DNA of 64,000 bases from Cladopsammia gracilis (GCA_022457155.1 JAJGOT010000350.1:484001-548000); one strand, 5' to 3'; shown: positions 1 to 11,472, counted from the stretch's first letter. Numbers and translations are program-made. The notes: generated from the letters alone by a model not told the origin.

Positions 1-226
1 ATATGACAAGTTCATCACAAGTTCTGACATCCCAATACCCTAGGGAAATTAACAATAGGACCGGGGGTGTTCCTCAAATATTTTAGTGACGGTATGTGAC
101 GCCCTTCTTGAAATCCTAACCGCTTTAACCAACCATATCCTCAATGCCCTAATATAGCTTCTATGAAGAAGAAAGAAGAAACTCCCCCCCCGGAAAAAAG
201 TCCACAAAAATTTGTTAACAGCTTTT

Positions 227-297
227 GCCCCTTTTTTATCTCGTAATTTCGAAATCTCGCTTAATGCGCATGCGCATTAACGAGATAAAAAATGGGC
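227..297. repeat. Hairpin with a perfect NRF-1-like palindrome
   Basis: The arms (gccccttttttatctcgt and its complement acgagataaaaaatgggc) face each other in a HERC intron. Between them, 263-278 is the perfect palindrome aatgcgcatgcgcatt, which contains the NRF-1 consensus tgcgcatgcgca. Confidence 0.6.
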
Positions 298-324
298 TAA
301 TTGTTTCAAGTTTATCACTTCTTC

Positions 325-510
325 TTTGGAAAACTTGCTGAAACTCTGCTTATGGTTTATTTTCTCTTTGAGAATTTACTTGATATCTTCCTCTTAGTGT
401 TCTATAAGCAGCATTTTGTGTACGGCAAAGGTACCTACACTTAGATTTTATTTGGGGCTGTTTTGACCAAAAAACTTCAAAATCACCATGACATAGCTCC
501 TTTAAGAGGT
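325..510 (+). repeat. Dispersed repeat family D, copy 1
   Basis: Related to 14,885-15,190, 27,178-27,300, 32,662-32,780 and 46,748-47,000. Shared landmarks are a 'gaaaa.ttgctgaaa' segment, 'ttgatat...cttagtgttctataagca' (split here) and a 3' end 'catgacatagctccttta'. No coding potential seen. It lies in a HERC intron. Confidence 0.6.
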
Positions 511-562
511 CCCCCCTTCTAAAACAATCCTTCAGTAGGAATCAATAACTAAGAAAACTCAC

Positions 563-752
563 TTGTTTCTTCCCCAGCTGAACAAAGCTCCAGAAAGAGA
601 CAATGCAAAACTGTGATATCCACCAGCACACAACAAAGCAAATGGTACTCCGACCAACGATGAAACATGTTCTGGCAGGTTATGTACAGGATTTGATTTG
701 CCAACGCCAAGCTGGCCATTTCTATTGTCACCCCAAGAGAACAAAAATCCAC
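563..752 (-). CDS. HERC-like exon 4 (last exon visible)
   Basis: Acceptor tatcttttag before 752, donor gtgagt after 563. It encodes GFLFSWGDNRNGQLGVGKSN through SLSGALFSWGRN, the segment most like HERC4. I saw no exon in 1-562, which reads as intron. Confidence 0.88.
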
Positions 753-3700
753 CTAAAAGATAACAATTAAAAATACATGTCAAAAACAATAACAGTAATA
801 AAAGTGATATTAATTTTTCAAAAATAATGTTTTTACTTTCATTAGTATGCATGCAATACATTGTACGGTTGTACCATATGTTATTATTGGGACTTTGTCA
901 GATATTTTCTAAGATAACACTTTGAAGAGCCACATGATAGCAGCTCCCAACAAGTTGTTTTGATGAAATACATGTGCATTGTACGTCTGTTCAGAAGGCC
1001 TTAAGTCATTTTAAAAAATAATTTTGCACTTAATTAGACTTTAAACTACAATGTAGAAGTTTTTTCTTTTTCATAACATTGAAAAATTTAACTGATTGCA
1101 ATTTGTTCTTCCTTCAAGGAATCACTTGACATTTTCATCTTGGTGTTCCAAGATTTATATATGTACAGTTGCAGCTCTCTTAAAAGCAGATGTTGTGGTT
1201 TAAATTTTATTCTGGTTTAAAATTTTCAAACCAGTTTAATTTTTATTTTCTTTTGTTTTAGATTCATTGCCATAATCCGACACTTGAAGGAAAATCAAAA
1301 TTAAACTGGTTTGAAAAATTTAAACCACAACAATCTTGAATTAAAACACAACATACTGTAGGCTACATGTACACTCTTGTAAGCGGACAGCTTTACTAAT
1401 ACGGCTGCCTTGTCAAGACCCTGTTGAAATCTCTCTCAGCTCTCTCCTCTTATGAGATTCATTTGACCAGTGAGTAGCCAGCCCTACAAGTACATGTAGT
1501 TGTGGACAGTCACACATTTTCTTTTCCAAGGTTGTCCGCGAACTATGTGTAGTCCCTTTTTTATCAAAACACAGAAAAACCTGTGACTTTGCCACATTAA
1601 TGCTTTGATATGACAACCATTCTCAAAATATGCTATCAGGATGGAGTACACAAGTCTTAATGTGTAACCTGTTGTCAGTGCCAATGAATGTCTTGCTCCA
1701 CAAGCCACCTGTGTGACCATCAAACCGGCAGTCTGAAGATGCTTCACTATTCTAAATAATAGAAACAGTGGTTTGAAAATGTTCCTTTACCATAAATTGA
1801 TAATTTGAGACAAAGAAAAACAGAAATTACAGTGTGACTACTCAAACAGGGCCACTTGAAAGAAAATTGACCAGGTTTAGGTAGTTGTATTGTCAACTGG
1901 TTTGAAAATATAGAAACAACTTGAACCACAATCATACATGTACACAATGTATCTACATATACAGCATAGACACACGTGGGTACGTATAGAGAACAGACCT
2001 GTACTGGGGACTGATGACAGGACTCTGGTAGTCTGGGTGCCAATTTCTCTCTCTCTCTTTTTTTTTTTTTTGCTGTTAAACCTAATACTTCTAACTTCTA
2101 ACTAAGTGTTGGCCTTGTCAGCGCCTTCAGTGTTCTCTTTGGCAGCAACCTCGGGAACACTGTGCCCTACTGTGATGCAGCAATGTAATGGGTTCTAACA
2201 TCGCACTCTAATAATAATAATAAAGCAATGTGTGTAAATTATACAAGAGACAAGACTAGCGCCTCTATACATTGTATTTCAACAGTTACAACATACACAT
2301 TCATGTAGTTCTCACTTCTAACTAAGTGTTGGCCTTGTCAGCTCCTTCAATGTTCTCTTAGGCAGCAACCTTGGGAACACTATGCCCTACTGTGATGCAA
2401 CAATGTAATGGGTTCTAACATCGCACTCTACATGTAATACAGTGTAATAATAATAATAATGCAATGTGTGTAAATTATAGAAGAGACAAGACTAATGCCT
2501 CTATATTTCAACAGTTACAACATACACATTCATGTAGCTGTACAAATACACGTACAGTGTAGTTGTAAATACATGGAACAAAAATAGAAAAAAAAAAGAC
2601 AAACTTTGGATGTGTCTGAACAGTGCTTTCTGTGTTTCCCAGACCAAGCTGTCCTTTAGTATTATCGCCCCAGGCAAATATAAGCCCATTGTCAGTGACA
2701 GCAAATGTGTGCATCTGTCCACAGGCTACTTGTTTAATTGTCCACGTTTCAAGAGAATCAACACGAGCTGTGAAGTAAAGTAATAAAATCTAATTAGACA
2801 CAATTATGCATGAAATTTCCTAGTTCAATCACCCAAAGCAGTGGTGGACCTGTTTTTTTTTTTTTTACAACTTGTTTGACACTGAAATTCTTGCATAGTC
2901 AGGATCGCATATCACTATTCAACTGGTTGATTTTTTTTTTAATGAAACACGTGTTGAATTTTGGTACTAAACTAAATTCAATGCATATTTATATGTAAAA
3001 TGCAATTGTTTTGGGGTGCCCTCTTACGGTCTGCTGGTCTCTGCTCGCAAAGCAGTATTGCCTCATAGTAACACATGATTGTCTATGCTTTCTCAGTTGT
3101 TAAATCAGGATTATAAACATGTAACTGCAACTGGGGGGGGGGGGGGGGGGGGGGGGGCAGTAATTGTCCACAAAAAAGTTTCAACAGTGCTTTCTGAATC
3201 AAAGTTTTGACTCCCCCCAATAAAAAAATTCGGGATCAGCCTCTGCAAAACATTTTACGATATGTGATTGTTTGAGATTTGAGCCTGATTATGCAAAATG
3301 ATTATTGCCTTTTGCATAATATCAAAAGCCTTGCCCATAATGATGCTTCAGTTACCCAAGTAAAAGTGTTAGCAATTTTGCATGTAATGGTGCAATAATG
3401 GTTTGGGGTACCATTCCTCTCGTGTCTATATAAGATGAACTTACATAACAGGCATTAATATTCATGGGTGCAAGTACATGTATATACAGTTGTACATGTA
3501 GATGTATCAAGCCTGTGCTTTAAGAGTTATCATAGGGAGCCCAAAGGGGGTACAGGTAAGATACAATGTACATGTACATGTAACCAGTTAAGCTCGTACA
3601 AACTCAGTTCTTCTTGTCGCCCAAAGACAAAAGTAAGTCGCATATGGCACCCGGGCACTTCTACAGCACAGCCCTGCAGTGTACACATATATACTAGTAC

Positions 3701-4664
3701 ATGTGATGGCTTACCGGTCGTTTTGCTACAAAGTTGTTTCGCTACAAGTCGTTTCGCTGCAACTCAGAGTCGTTTCGTAGTGGATTAAAGAACGATAAAT
3801 ATTTTATACACTCACTAAAGTATTAGTTTAGCCCATTTTCTGTGGTGTTATTCAAGATTAGTATTTTAACGAAACGATTTGAGGTAACTTTACATTTGCA
3901 GCAAATCGATTTGCAGCAAAACGACTGCGAAACGACTTGTAGCGAAACGACCGGACACCATGTGATACACGTATAACAAGAAATTAATATTAACAATTCG
4001 AACATAGATTACTTCAACTTCAACTTTATTTAGTCGGTAAGGCCAATAGGCATCACACCAACTATGTATGTAAGCTATGTATATGTTACAGGTCAAATTT
4101 GATTTCAGGTTAAATTTCATTTTCCTTTGTTTGATATTCATTATCATATAATTAGCATAGAAAAGAACAATGGAAAATGAAATTTAACCTGAAATCAAAT
4201 TTGACCTGTAACATATATATTTATAAGCAAGCAGGTTTTTTTTGTAGGTTCATTGTACACTAATACATTCCAACATGTGAGGTTCTCACCATGCTATCAG
4301 TAACAAAAAAAAAAAAAGAAAACTGGATAAAGTTGGTTAAATATAAATCTCAGCCCGTTATAATAATTCCAATTGTAAACAATGCAACGGTCATGTACTG
4401 ACAAATAAAAACAACAACTTGAGTATACTAACCTAAGTTGCTGCCATCTTTATTATGTCCAAGTTGTCCGTTTTCTTTGCTCCCACAGGTATAAATAACA
4501 CCATCATTTTTCAAGATCGCTGTGTGCTCCCAGCCACATACAATGTCTTTAATGTCGGACAGTGTTCCAAAATTGACCTCGACATTTCTCGGAATCAAAA
4601 TAGGTTCGTCTTCCGTCTCCCCCAATCCAAGCTGCCCTTCGGCGATTTTACCCCAGCAAAACAT
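563..4664 (-). CDS. HERC4: HERC3/HERC4-like RCC1-repeat protein, 5' part of gene (4 coding exons, continues off left edge)
   Basis: Exons 4664-4433, 2767-2605, 1751-1669 and 752-563 all have GT-AG borders, and the split codons join in frame, giving 222 codons from the ATG. The product starts MFCWGKIAEGQLGLGE and carries successive RCC1 blades: CGWEHTAIL, CGSKENGQLGH, VACGQMHTFAV, WGDNTKGQLGLG, VACGARHSLAL, SWGDNRNGQLGVG, CAGGYHSFALSLSGALFSWG. Start, spacing and the LSGAxFxWGRNK segment resemble vertebrate HERC4/HERC3, in which an N-terminal seven-bladed RCC1 propeller is followed by a C-terminal HECT ubiquitin-ligase domain. The HECT part, if present, lies beyond position 1. The last visible exon ends after two bases of a Lys codon with donor gtgagt, so the gene continues. 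HERC4 against HERC3 or another RCC1-only protein cannot be settled without the missing exons. Confidence 0.88.
1191..1332. repeat. Fold-back (MITE-like) element
   Basis: Inverted arms 'tgttgtggtttaaa' ... 'tttaaaccacaaca', with inner matching blocks 'caaaccagttta' and 'taaactggtttg'. Intronic in the HERC gene. Confidence 0.6.
1669..1751 (-). CDS. HERC-like exon 3
   Basis: Acceptor ttatttag before 1751, donor gttaca after 1669. It encodes IVKHLQTAGLMVTQVACGA followed by RHSLALTT, a short 83 nt exon whose in and out phases match exons 2 and 4. Confidence 0.87.
2093..2537. repeat. Two tandem copies of a ~220 bp unit
   Basis: 2093-2310 and 2313-2537 repeat the same order: 'cttctaactaagtgttggcc', 'gcagcaacc', 'gggttctaacatcgcactct', an (ata)n run, and 'acatacacattcatgtag'. 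Copies are roughly 90% alike. Located in the intron between HERC exons 2 and 3. Confidence 0.8.
2605..2767 (-). CDS. HERC-like exon 2
   Basis: Acceptor ttcacag before 2767, donor gtttgt after 2605. The leading 'ct' completes the Ala codon begun in exon 1. It encodes ARVDSLETWTIKQVACGQ and the WGDNTKGQLGLG blade, ending in a split Lys codon completed by exon 3. Confidence 0.88.
3133..3157. repeat. Poly-G tract (25 G)
   Basis: Uninterrupted G run inside the first HERC intron. Its length may be unreliable in assembly. Confidence 0.9.
3708..3962. mobile_element. MITE with 'cgtttcgctacaagtcg' terminal repeats
   Basis: The left end 'ccggtcgttttgctacaa' is followed by repeats of 'gtttcgctacaagtcg'. 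The right end is the inverse, ending 'tagcgaaacgaccgg'. About 255 bp, non-coding, in the first HERC intron. No transposase seen, and target duplication not clear. Confidence 0.6.
4080..4217. repeat. Near-perfect 50 bp-arm fold-back
   Basis: The left arm starts 'tatatgttacaggtcaaat' and the right arm ends 'atttgacctgtaacatata'. Around 50 bp per arm with a ~35 bp loop. The high arm identity suggests a young insertion. Confidence 0.75.
4433..4664 (-). CDS. HERC-like exon 1 (coding part)
   Basis: ATG at 4664-4662, MFCWG start as in HERC3/4. Donor gttagt follows 4433, leaving one base (phase 1). It encodes residues 1-77 with the first RCC1 blade and part of the second. A 5' UTR presumably lies upstream, but no clear end is visible. 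Confidence 0.88.
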
Positions 4665-5160
4665 AACTACGTCCTTTTTATACGTATCAGCGTCTTCGTT
4701 TTGTATTTCTGTAACCGCATACCTTCCTGCCTGGTAACCTTGCCGGCAAACGACTTAGAAAACAGATAGAAAATTCATTTCACGTCATGTTCCTCCATGT
4801 TTTCCTGTTTGGAGAGGAGCATAGTTCCCAGTCTATGACGGCCTAAAAGGCCACGTGATCTATATATTCATTTTTCGCGCGATTTACTTCGCGGAAATAT
4901 TTTAGTCAGGCGTAAACTCCTGCAAGCCAATGAAGATCAATGAGACGAAATGTTTCTCCCGGTGCTGCATAAAATAACACAGTGTTGTACCTCATACCTT
5001 AGTTTCAAGCTGGGTTGCTCCATATCCTCTCTCCTCGATCCTCCAAGAGAGCTTGCTCACATACAAAATGTATGTTAGCGAGTGTTTTAAACGTTCGAGT
5101 ACCTTGTTTTTTTTTTCTTTTGTTTTAGCAAAGAAATCTGTTAACCTGTTCGAGAGAATT
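4665..5160. other. Upstream region of the HERC-like gene, no gene found
   Basis: It should hold the 5' UTR and promoter of the minus-strand HERC-like gene. It contains a CpG-bearing stretch (ttcgcgcgatttacttcgcgg, split at 4876-4896) but no TATA box or other decisive promoter element that I can identify. Confidence 0.35.
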
Positions 5161-5198
5161 AAATCGCTTGGCTAAATATACAGGCACCGTATGAAAAT

Positions 5199-5293
5199 GT
5201 TCTATGGGAGGGGAAGGCGGAGGGGGGAGACGGTGGGGGGGAGGGGGAGGCGGAGGGGGGAGGGTGAGGCGGAGGGGGGGAGGGGGAGAGGGG
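5199..5293. repeat. GGA/GGGGA-rich low-complexity tract
   Basis: Purine-rich repeats of ggagg(c)ggaggggg. The minus strand reads as a Pro/Ser-rich ORF only because of this composition. Confidence 0.8.
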
Positions 5294-5778
5294 TGACAAA
5301 GGCGACAACGCCACCTTCCCTGTCATAGGTATGAAGTTTCTGTTTTCTGGTTGTGTTTCTGGTTTTGGTTTTGTGGTTTTATTTTCTATTTTGTGGTTAC
5401 GTTTTGAGTTAATGTTAACGTAGAGAGTTTTGAACGTCCGTTTTGTATTTTGTGCTTCTGTTTTAAGTACGTTTTGTGTTTCTGTTTTCGGGTCAGTTCT
5501 GTTTTCGTGTTTTGTGATTCTGTTTCCGTGTTGTATTTTAGTTTTATTCTTATCCGCCACCGTACGAAACCGCTCCAAACAATATTCGCCGAAAACTCCA
5601 CCGTAACTAATACCGGCAAGACGTCTGCAAGACGTTAGCCTTTTCTTTGTAAAACCATTGATTAAAGTCCCGTATGAGGACCGTACGTGATGATGTGAGC
5701 AGATCGGAAAAAGCCGTCCGGCCCTGTAGCGTTTTCCTAAGTCTTTGCAGTCCTCCAAAGCTCTAAATTTTTTGCACT

Positions 5779-5926
5779 GGCCCCGGTTTTTCAAAAGGTG
5801 GATAGCGCTATCCACTGGATAAATCACTATCCAGCGGATAACGCAATTGGTTTTGCACACATTTATCCGCTGGATAGCGATTTATCCGGTGGGTAGCGCT
5901 ATCCACCTTTTGAACAACCGGACCCA
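5779..5926. mobile_element. MITE family M1 ('ggtggatagcgctatcc'), copy 1
   Basis: A palindromic element whose ends 'ggccccggtt' and 'aaccggaccc' flank arms 'caaaaggtggatagcgct' and 'agcgctatccaccttttg'. The interior repeats 'gataaatcactatccagcgg' in both directions. The same family is at 17,053 and 22,526, where it is an insertion by comparison with empty sites. Confidence 0.8.
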
Positions 5927-6061
5927 GGTCAGTCAGGAATTAGAAAAGTTAACACCCGATTGAGCGAGCGAAATTTGGTCCCACTGCCCTACCTACTTCA
6001 CTACGCTTCGCGTATTCGGAAAATGCTTCGTATAAGTTTATAAGACAATGAAAGTACATAG

Positions 6062-6211
6062 TATTGGTGGTTTGCAACCATTCCCAAAGGAATAAACGAA
6101 CAAAAGACATGGCGGCCATGTTGCATGACACAACAATAGAAGCCAATGAGAAATCTTTTGTTTACTGTCATCCAACATGGCCGCCGTGACGTAAGGTGCA
6201 AACCACCTATA
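6062..6211. mobile_element. MITE-like inverted-repeat element
   Basis: Arms 'attggtggtttgcaacc' and 'ggtgcaaaccacctat', with a second inverted pair 'ggcggccatgttg' and 'caacatggccgcc'. Short ORFs here are open only by chance. Confidence 0.55.
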
Positions 6212-6258
6212 TTTAAGGTGGCTTACTACTGTTTTGAGGGACACAGAGACTACTTCAT

Positions 6259-6391
6259 GGTTGGTGAGCACGTACGATTATCATTTTTATTCACGAGCTG
6301 GAAGAATCACAAACGAAGGAGCAACTCTTCGAGCGAGTGATTTTGTGATTCTTCACAACGAGTGAATAAAAATCGTACAAGCAAACCAACA
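6259..6391. repeat. Fold-back element
   Basis: The left arm 'tttttattcacgagctg...gaagaatcacaaa' is mirrored by 'ttgtgattcttcac...gagtgaataaaaatcgtac'. Non-coding. Confidence 0.6.
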
Positions 6392-7432
6392 TTGAGGTTA
6401 TTTGACTTACTTGTTTACTTTTTATGTACTGAGATTTCTTCAAACAATAATGGCAACAGCGATTAGACGCTGAAATGAGTTTTACTGATCACGTTCAAAA
6501 GCTTAAAAGAGTCAACGCTTTCTTTTCAAAATTTCCGAGGCGCGATGAAAATAAGTTTTATTCACACAAAAGCTTATGAAATATTCAACAAATCAAAAAA
6601 AAAAAAATGAAATAATGGAAGATTTTTAAGCTAGTTTTATTCACTTTAAATTATTCAAAGCAATGTTATCTGACTTATTAAAAGTACACAGTCAAATCGC
6701 AAGGACTATTTCAGCCCCGTGAAGCTACTTTAGCATTCTTAAATTAGTACCATTTTGGCTCCTTTGCATTCTTACGAATCCACCAGTGGTATGATTCACA
6801 CCCAAAGGCTCCGTTTTGATACCGTTGTAGAGGCAATTTACTGTAAACAATGTCAAGTGCTAGTAGGCATACAGCAGACTAGATTAAAATTTATCTACTT
6901 TAAATGACCCACTCATAAACAGATGTGAAGGTCTATAATTGTCTTAAAACGCGGTCTATAAGTTAGACTTCGTTTAAATGACCGTCCCTCAATGTTACAG
7001 CAAATGCGCAGAAGTGTAAAGGTCCGATCAGTGATGTCCCATCCCCGTTCGCAACCATTCCCTATATTGCGAGGCTTTTCCTGACCAATCCTGACTAATC
7101 TTTCACTGATTTAGTAATCTCTCATTTGCATTTCAAAGAAATGACCCGGGGGTTAAAGGAAGTGGCCGGAAGTGGGGAGGTACATAAGCAAAACAGCTTG
7201 CACTTCCGATAAGCAGCGTTCAAACACTCTTCGCAACCCTTTGTTAGGAGCATCGCAAATGGGCGAAATACAGGCCATACCGGGTCCGGAGACTGCGCCA
7301 GCCCGCACTCACCGCACAGGCCAAAGATTTGCTCCAAATTGACATGCGACCACACCCTCCGAAAGTGTCGCATTGCAATTTTATTAGACACCTATATATG
7401 CTGTAAGTATCAATGTACTCGGCAATGTAACC
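6392..7432. other. Intergenic stretch, no gene seen
   Basis: AT-rich single-copy-looking sequence. No ORF has splice sites or composition suggesting a gene. Confidence 0.5.
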
Positions 7433-7500
7433 GCCTCCTGGTTAGCTCAGTTGATAGAGCACCGGTCTGCAGAGCGGGAGGTCTCGGGTTCGAACCCCGG

Positions 7501-7536
<36 letters not shown>

Positions 7537-7799
7537 TGAAGGTGCTGCCTTTGCTATGACATCGGCAAATGGTAAGACCTTCACGTGGCTCGGATGACCA
7601 CGTAGAAATGGCGGTCCCGTCTCCCATGGGGACGTAAAAGAACCACTGAGGACGTAACAAACCCTGGCTGTGACCACCCTCAGTGTCAGTACTTGTTCAT
7701 GGGTGGGGTGGGTCTGATTGATTGTGAAGCGCATTTGAATATATATATATATAGAATTTGCGCTATACAAATGCATATTATTATTATTATTATTATTAG
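7433..7799 (+). mobile_element. tRNA-derived SINE (family S1), plus strand
   Basis: The head at 7440-7506 has a pol III A box (tagctcagttg) and B box (ggttcgaacc). The body has 'actcagggtcttaaaataac' and 'gctgcctttgc', shared with the copy at 49,735-50,114. The tail is 'gcgctatacaaatgcat' followed by (att)n. The tRNA-like head lacks a paired acceptor stem, so it is not a functional tRNA. Confidence 0.82.
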
Positions 7800-7800
7800 A

Positions 7801-8302
7801 GTGATTTTCCTCAGACCGTGAAATAGTACACTAATAGAGGTTACTATCTTCACCGAAGTGGAGGTGGGTAGTGGTGGCACCACTACCCACCTACACTGAG
7901 GTGAATAGTTGTTTTAGTATACAGCTATTTCAATAAACGTTGTCGGATGAAAGCTTAAAGCCAAGACCGCAAGGTAGTATGGGTTAGGGTTAAAAGCCAT
8001 TGAATAAAAATCCCATACTACCTTGCGGTCTTGGCTTTTCGCCTTTTTCATCCGACAACGTTAATTGAAATAGCTGTATACTGAAACAGTGAGATAATAT
8101 AACGAAAATGATGCTTTTTAACTCATTTATTCCTGTCAACGATTACAATTTTCGCGCGCAAATTGCTGGAAGGTGAATAGCACTTGCTATTCCGAGTTTC
8201 AGTAGCCAATCAGAGCGCGCCAACAATGCTATCCACTGTTTCAGTGTATACTAATATACACAAACTACTAGAAACTGTTTCACGGTCTGAGGAAAATATC
8301 AT
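7801..8302. mobile_element. Nested palindromic MITE directly after the SINE
   Basis: The outer inverted ends are 'attttcctcagaccgtgaaa' and 'tttcacggtctgaggaaaat'. Inside are a perfect palindrome around 7862-7892 (gtgggtagtggtggcacc...) and a long hairpin at 7915-8088, with arms 'tagtatacagctatttcaat' and 'attgaaatagctgtatac' flanking 'ccaagaccgcaaggtagtat' and its inverse. About 500 bp, non-coding. Confidence 0.72.
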
Positions 8303-8540
8303 GATAGTGTCAACTATCACGCGATAGTTTATGGCGAAAAGACTCGGTAAAGAAAGCTTGTAAAGATTTTCCCACAGGCAACACAGCACAGGTACTATGA
8401 AATCCGAGCTTCAAGCGTGGAGTATTTTGTCACGTTATCGCACAATTAAATGGCGTTTTCGAAAGGTTATTTTTCAGTGATTGACAACCAAGTTTGCTTT
8501 CTGGCAATCTGAAACCGTTGCTCAACCCCCGGGTACTTCG

Positions 8541-8596
8541 TCCCCCCGGGGGCACCCACCCGGGGGCACCCCCGGGTGGGTGCACCCCCCCCCCCC
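8541..8596. repeat. GC-rich palindrome
   Basis: Blocks 'cccccgggggcacccacccg' and its near-inverse, followed by a C run. Able to form a very stable hairpin. Confidence 0.6.
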
Positions 8597-8704
8597 TAAA
8601 AATGAATGGCTTTGAGTTCTCATGGTATGCTATCATTTGATGAACTTTTGATCTTAAATTACCGATCACGCGAACGAAAAGGTAGTATGCAGTCCCGGGA
8701 AAAA

Positions 8705-8770
8705 GGGGGGGGGGGGGGGGGATACTCCCATATATGAGTTAGATGTGGGGTACTCCCATATATGAGCTCT
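8705..8770. repeat. Poly-G (17) plus a short tandem 'actcccatatatgag' repeat
   Basis: The G run 8705-8721 is followed by two copies of 'tactcccatatatgag'. Related short 'agtctagaataggg' motifs recur at 8815-8870 and 9020-9060. Confidence 0.6.
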
Positions 8771-9250
8771 ATAAGTATATGCCGCTGTGTAGGGTATGGT
8801 TTTCGGGCAGTTTAGTCTGGGATAGAGTATAGTATAGTAATAAGAGAGTTTTGGTCTAGAATAGGGTATCATTTCCGCACAAATGATTAGTTGCGTGAAG
8901 AATTTAGTCTTGGCAAGGTTTACTGGTAAATGGCATTTAAAAATGGGTACGACGGGCAGTACGGCATTTTTACAGATCCCTGGTAACTAACAACAAAGAA
9001 ATCGTTCAAACATTTAGTCTAGGATAGGGTAGGGTTTTCGGTGTTTAGTCTAGAATAGGGTTGTAAAATGCAGCAAAAATGGTCTGGTATAAGTTGAGAG
9101 TCTCATAGTCCAAACGGCACAACATCTTCAACGCTACAGTTTGCTCCAGGATTCTTGCAACATTTTGACAGACTTGTCCAGTGGTTTAAACGCCCAGCCC
9201 ACCATTTTGAAAGCGAGAAAGTCCCTTGGGATGATGTTACGCTTGATCAT

Positions 9251-9782
9251 CATTAGATCCTATTCGCCAAGGCCACCTCGGGCACTTATAGAGAATTATA
9301 TAACGTAATGTCGACACTTAGAATTTTATTGAAAATAAAATTCTAGGGGTAAAAAAATCTGAAATCCTCACGGAGGATTGAACCTGTGACCTAGCTACCG
9401 TACCAGATTACAACCTAGCTTCTCGGAATGTTTAGGCCTATATTTAAATGGGCAGTATGACGAGGTTCCACGCGCGGCACTGTTCACTATTCTTGCACCG
9501 AAATTTTGGACATATCACTGTTAAAAGTGATTTTTTCTTTCTTCCGGCTATCAAAACGGATGTTTTGAATCAACACATACCTCCACTTCTCGACGGCCTT
9601 TTTGAATTTGTGGAATCAAACTTGAAAACGTGGGCCGACGTTTTCATGTTTCGACCTCGTGATACTGCCCCTTTAACTTTATAAACTGCTAACCCCAACC
9701 TTAACTGAAAGCTAACCAGTTCCTCCGTTATTTAAGCTTTAATAAGGTGTCCGAGGTGGTGTGGGCGGATGGGATCTTAATG
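9251..9782. mobile_element. Inverted-repeat element (~530 bp)
   Basis: The left end reads 'attagatcctattcgcc...ccacctcgggcactta'. The right end is its inverse, 'aataaggtgtccgaggtgg...gggatcttaat'. Internal nested pairs are 'gggcagtatgacgagg'/'cctcgtgatactgccc' and a palindrome near 9320-9345. The 78-codon plus-strand ORF inside (9448-9684) looks like chance. Confidence 0.6.
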
Positions 9783-10002
9783 CTAACCGTTACCGCTTTC
9801 CAAGGCCTAGGGTAGACCCCCCAAAATGACAAAATGAAAGGAACACAACAAACAACGTTAATCTTTCAATTCTGTGAAGATCTTTTATTTCATTACAGAA
9901 TACTAAATATTCCACTAAATTTTAACTGTATACCCTGCACTCATGCATTATAAAGATGCGACCTGTTTTAAAAGTCGTAAAATGGCAACCTCGTCCAATC
10001 AT

Positions 10003-10111
10003 CTGTAAGGGCTGATTTGACTTCGTATAAACGTTGACTTTGCGAGACACCACCACGTTGTTGGTGTCTCGCAAAGTCAACAGTTTTACGTGGTGAAATC
10101 AGCCCTTGCAG
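10003..10111. repeat. Fold-back with a 22 bp perfect core
   Basis: 'gttgactttgcgagacacca' faces 'tggtgtctcgcaaagtcaac'. Outer arms are 'aagggctgattt' and 'aaatcagccctt'. Confidence 0.7.
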
Positions 10112-10810
10112 TTTATCGCACGTTTGTTCATTTTTTGGCTGATTAGGTCTCTTGCAAATCCTACGTATACCGTTTAGCGGCATTATCGTTTGCGGTTCTT
10201 TGCGGATTTTACTTTCATTTCATTTACTTGCATTTGAACCTCGTCTCCAAATTCAAAATGGCGGCTTTGAAAAACCGTGAAGGCCCTGGGGCCGAGATTG
10301 GTAAAATAGTACATTTACGTTTTTGAACGGCAGTATGTCTTGATTTAACCATGGATAGTAGAAGGAGCTCCTACTATCGATGATTTAACTTGATTTACCA
10401 AAAACGTCGGTAACGTATTCTAAGAAAAAAATATTTCATTTTTTTATCATGGTCTCAAACTCTTAGAGAAAACGAAATTTGAACATTTCGGTACAAAATT
10501 TTCCGAAAATTTGATTAATTTGTCTAAGGTTATTTTTCCGGTTATCGATGACAGTGCTAAGAGTTTATTTTATTTGTTCTACAATCAAGAGCAAGACTCG
10601 GTGCTAGAAATGCAGACTAAGGACTAAATGCTACGAAATGCAGACTAATAATCCTAACACCTAACAGCTATATCCTAATCTCCTAACTGTAGCTAGCCCT
10701 AAATCCTAACTATTACCGTTATTGTAAACCTAACCTTCTTGCTCCTTTACTCTATAGCTAACACTCTAGAATCCTGTAACCTATCCCTAATCTAAACTAC
10801 AGCCTAATTC

Positions 10811-10992
10811 CTATAGAGCGTATGCACATGACGTCACGGCGGCCATATTGGTGTACCAAAACAATAGAACGGCGGCCATGTTGGTGTACCAAAACAATCC
10901 TGTGGGATTTGAACGCTTTTCTTATGTTAACACTTTCTTTTGTTCCAATAAATTTGCATAGCTGCTTGCCACGTGAGTGCATACGCTCTATC
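10811..10992. mobile_element. MITE with 'atagagcgtatgcac' TIRs
   Basis: The left 'ctatagagcgtatgcac' is mirrored by 'gtgcatacgctctat' at the right. Inside, 'cggcggccat(g/a)ttggtgt' plus 'accaaaacaat' occurs twice in tandem. About 180 bp. Confidence 0.7.
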
Positions 10993-11472
10993 GGCCGGTA
11001 GTCTGCGCTTGTCTAGCACCAAATTATAATGCAAGTCCTACGTGAATTTGATAATTTCCAATTGAAGAAATTTTATTTTCGCAGCATTTTAGTTACTTGG
11101 AACAGCTAGAAATCTTCCTGCATTAGCAGGTTATTAGTTATTAGATTATAATTGAAATCAGCTTTGATTACAAGCAATTAACCAGGAAGAAAACCGATGT
11201 TCCAAGTCTAGCCGAAAATCGGTAAGCTACTAATTTTTAATTTTATAATTGTGTCATTTACCTTGCAAAAAGTAAACAATTTGCACTAGGATAAGAATTT
11301 TAGAAGGTGAAGCAACTGTACTTTGTTCACAGTTCTGTGTTTATCTTCATCCAGTCAGTGAAACAAAATTCAAAAGAAATCGATCATGGTGTACAAAATA
11401 AAAATCGAAATACGAAGAAAAAACATACTGCCGTTCAACATTTGTGTGAAGTTCTGATCATTATGATTATTT

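Noticed and set aside
5159..5860. 233-codon minus-strand ORF with a Pro/Ser-rich end
   Set aside because: Its open frame comes from the GGA-rich tract and a MITE. No conserved domain and no splice context.
7440..7506. tRNA gene at the SINE head
   Set aside because: A and B boxes are good, but the acceptor stem does not pair and the sequence continues into a SINE body shared with 49.7-50.1 kb.
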